Origin: Methanocorpusculum sp.
Lineage (GTDB): Archaea; Halobacteriota; Methanomicrobia; Methanomicrobiales; Methanocorpusculaceae
DNA length: 31,166 bases
Direction: 5' to 3'
Assembly (NCBI GenBank): GCA_029987115.1
Contig: DALTWK010000014.1
Coordinates: 1 to 31,166, forward strand
The notes beneath the pieces are model-generated. The model was not told the DNA's origin. It ran no database searches and worked only from the letters and a program-made list of their open reading frames with translations. The position numbers and the translations under genes were made by a program. Positions 30,512-31,166 of this stretch are shown here, piece after piece; within the stretch, counting starts at the first letter, position 1; each line of letters opens with the position of its first letter.

Positions 30512-31110
30512 TTCAGCGCAGAACTGAAAACAAAGAAAATGCCGTGTCTCCTGTTGTCGGCGTTATGCTGATGCTGGTGGTCACGATTGTGATTGCGGCT
30601 GTTGTGACCATATTTGCCACCGGTGTTCTTGGTGATGTAAAGACGACTCCGACGGCTGTTATTGGTGCCGGGGATTTGACTACTAGTGGTGGTTATTTGA
30701 CCAAAGTCGATTTATGGCACAAGGGAGGATCCGACCTCTATCCTTCCGAGATTGAATTACAACTTCAGGCATATGGTACTACGCATCATTTTACTAATGA
30801 AAAGTTCACGTTGTCAAGCGGCAGCGATAAGTTTACAAGCGGTGATAAACTTACTGTTAATGTTGCAGATTGTAACCATCAATCAGGAATTCCGGTTACC
30901 TGGTCATTAATCGATTTGAATTCCGGAAATAAGATTGCGTCCGGCGACTTCGTTGTGCCGGTTGGAAATTACACACCAGCATCCCCCGAAGGCGAGACCG
31001 GAGGCGAGACCGAAGGCGAGACCGGAGGCGAGACCGGAGGAGAGACCGGAGGCGAGACCGGAGGCGAGACCGGAGGCGAGACCGGAGGAGAGACCGGAGG
31101 CACCGACTGA
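30508..31110 (+). CDS. Archaeal type IV pilin (200 aa) with Gly-Glu-Thr-Gly repeat tail
   Basis: The second pilin starts MIQRRTENKENAVSPVVGVM and has the same hydrophobic helix as the first. The head domain covers about residues 45-155. After YTPASPE the last 40 residues are a tandem Gly-Glu-Thr-Gly repeat (nine full units) ending GGTD. The repeats form an acidic, Thr-rich flexible tail that may be exposed at the filament surface; Thr residues are possible O-glycosylation sites (inferred). There is no C-terminal membrane anchor. The start overlaps the first pilin stop by four bases, indicating cotranslation. Confidence 0.87.
   Translation: MIQRRTENKENAVSPVVGVMLMLVVTIVIAAVVTIFATGVLGDVKTTPTAVIGAGDLTTSGGYLTKVDLWHKGGSDLYPSEIELQLQAYGTTHHFTNEKFTLSSGSDKFTSGDKLTVNVADCNHQSGIPVTWSLIDLNSGNKIASGDFVVPVGNYTPASPEGETGGETEGETGGETGGETGGETGGETGGETGGETGGTD
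30991..31098 (+). repeat. Nine tandem 12-bp repeats encoding Gly-Glu-Thr-Gly
   Basis: GGCGAGACCGGA is repeated nine times without spacer. Variants are GGCGAGACCGAA (second unit, changing the last Gly to Glu) and GGAGAGACCGGA (fifth and ninth units, silent). Because the unit is 12 bp, gain or loss of copies keeps the frame and only changes tail length. The near-perfect copies suggest recent expansion by slippage or recombination. Confidence 0.97.
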
Positions 31111-31166
31111 TCATAACAATCCTTTGAACAAGGGCAGCTCCACACCCTGAAAATCCCCTAAGAGGT
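31111..31166. other. Window edge, no feature seen
   Basis: The last 56 bases after the pilin stop contain no recognisable gene start or terminator. A downstream gene may begin outside the window. Confidence 0.3.

Noticed and set aside
30991..31098. Direct-repeat array as a CRISPR
   Set aside because: The 12-bp units are contiguous without spacers and encode an in-frame Gly-Glu-Thr-Gly tail of a pilin.

Overview
The window is archaeal, from a hydrogenotrophic methanogen, most likely of the order Methanomicrobiales and possibly near Methanocorpusculum; the genus is an inference. Archaeal markers are PriS, GINS, ribosomal proteins L44e and S27e, aIF2-alpha, Nop10, endonuclease Q, Elp3, RtcB with archease, archaeal type IV pilins, an S26B signal peptidase and the coenzyme F420 enzyme CofH. 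No rRNA, tRNA or CRISPR was seen. Coding density is high, and no stretch over 300 bases lacks a gene or the insertion sequence.

Region 1 (1-6400) is metal uptake: a molybdate-type binding lipoprotein, a membrane-anchored iron/cobalamin-type binding protein, an IS30-family insertion whose transposase carries one in-frame UGA, and a Co/Ni ECF transporter (CbiMN-like membrane protein on the minus strand, divergent from CbiO and CbiQ). The shared promoter region of the transporter holds repeated GTGTTAC boxes.

Region 2 (6458-8662) has an acyl-CoA synthetase-like adenylating enzyme and a divergent small ArsD-like protein with a cysteine-rich tail.

Region 3 (8714-15488) is a long plus-strand information-processing run: elp3, priS, gins51, rpl44e, rps27e, aIF2-alpha, nop10, a PAC2-family gene and endoQ. 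Many junctions overlap. This is the known archaeal coupling of replication and translation genes.

Region 4 (15520-17790) is a minus-strand set: a short non-canonical cis-prenyltransferase-like protein (resembling the NgBR/Nus1 accessory subunit), signal peptidase I and CofH. Region 5 (17884-20912) is plus-strand: a DUF2551-like winged-helix protein, an unknown 90-aa protein, archease, RtcB and an unknown 192-aa protein, a likely RNA repair/splicing operon.

Region 6 (20936-31110) is the cell surface. A six-gene minus-strand operon starts with a large secreted, membrane-anchored surface protein and continues with a TadA-like secretion ATPase, a TadC-like membrane platform and three pilin-like proteins. 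Beyond it lie a truncated succinyl-CoA-synthetase-beta-like ATP-grasp protein and two tandem pilins with near-identical 5' ends, the second ending in a 12-bp tandem repeat (Gly-Glu-Thr-Gly). The best candidate for an under-described system is this surface-protein/pilus locus, together with the cis-prenyltransferase-like subunit that sits beside signal peptidase.
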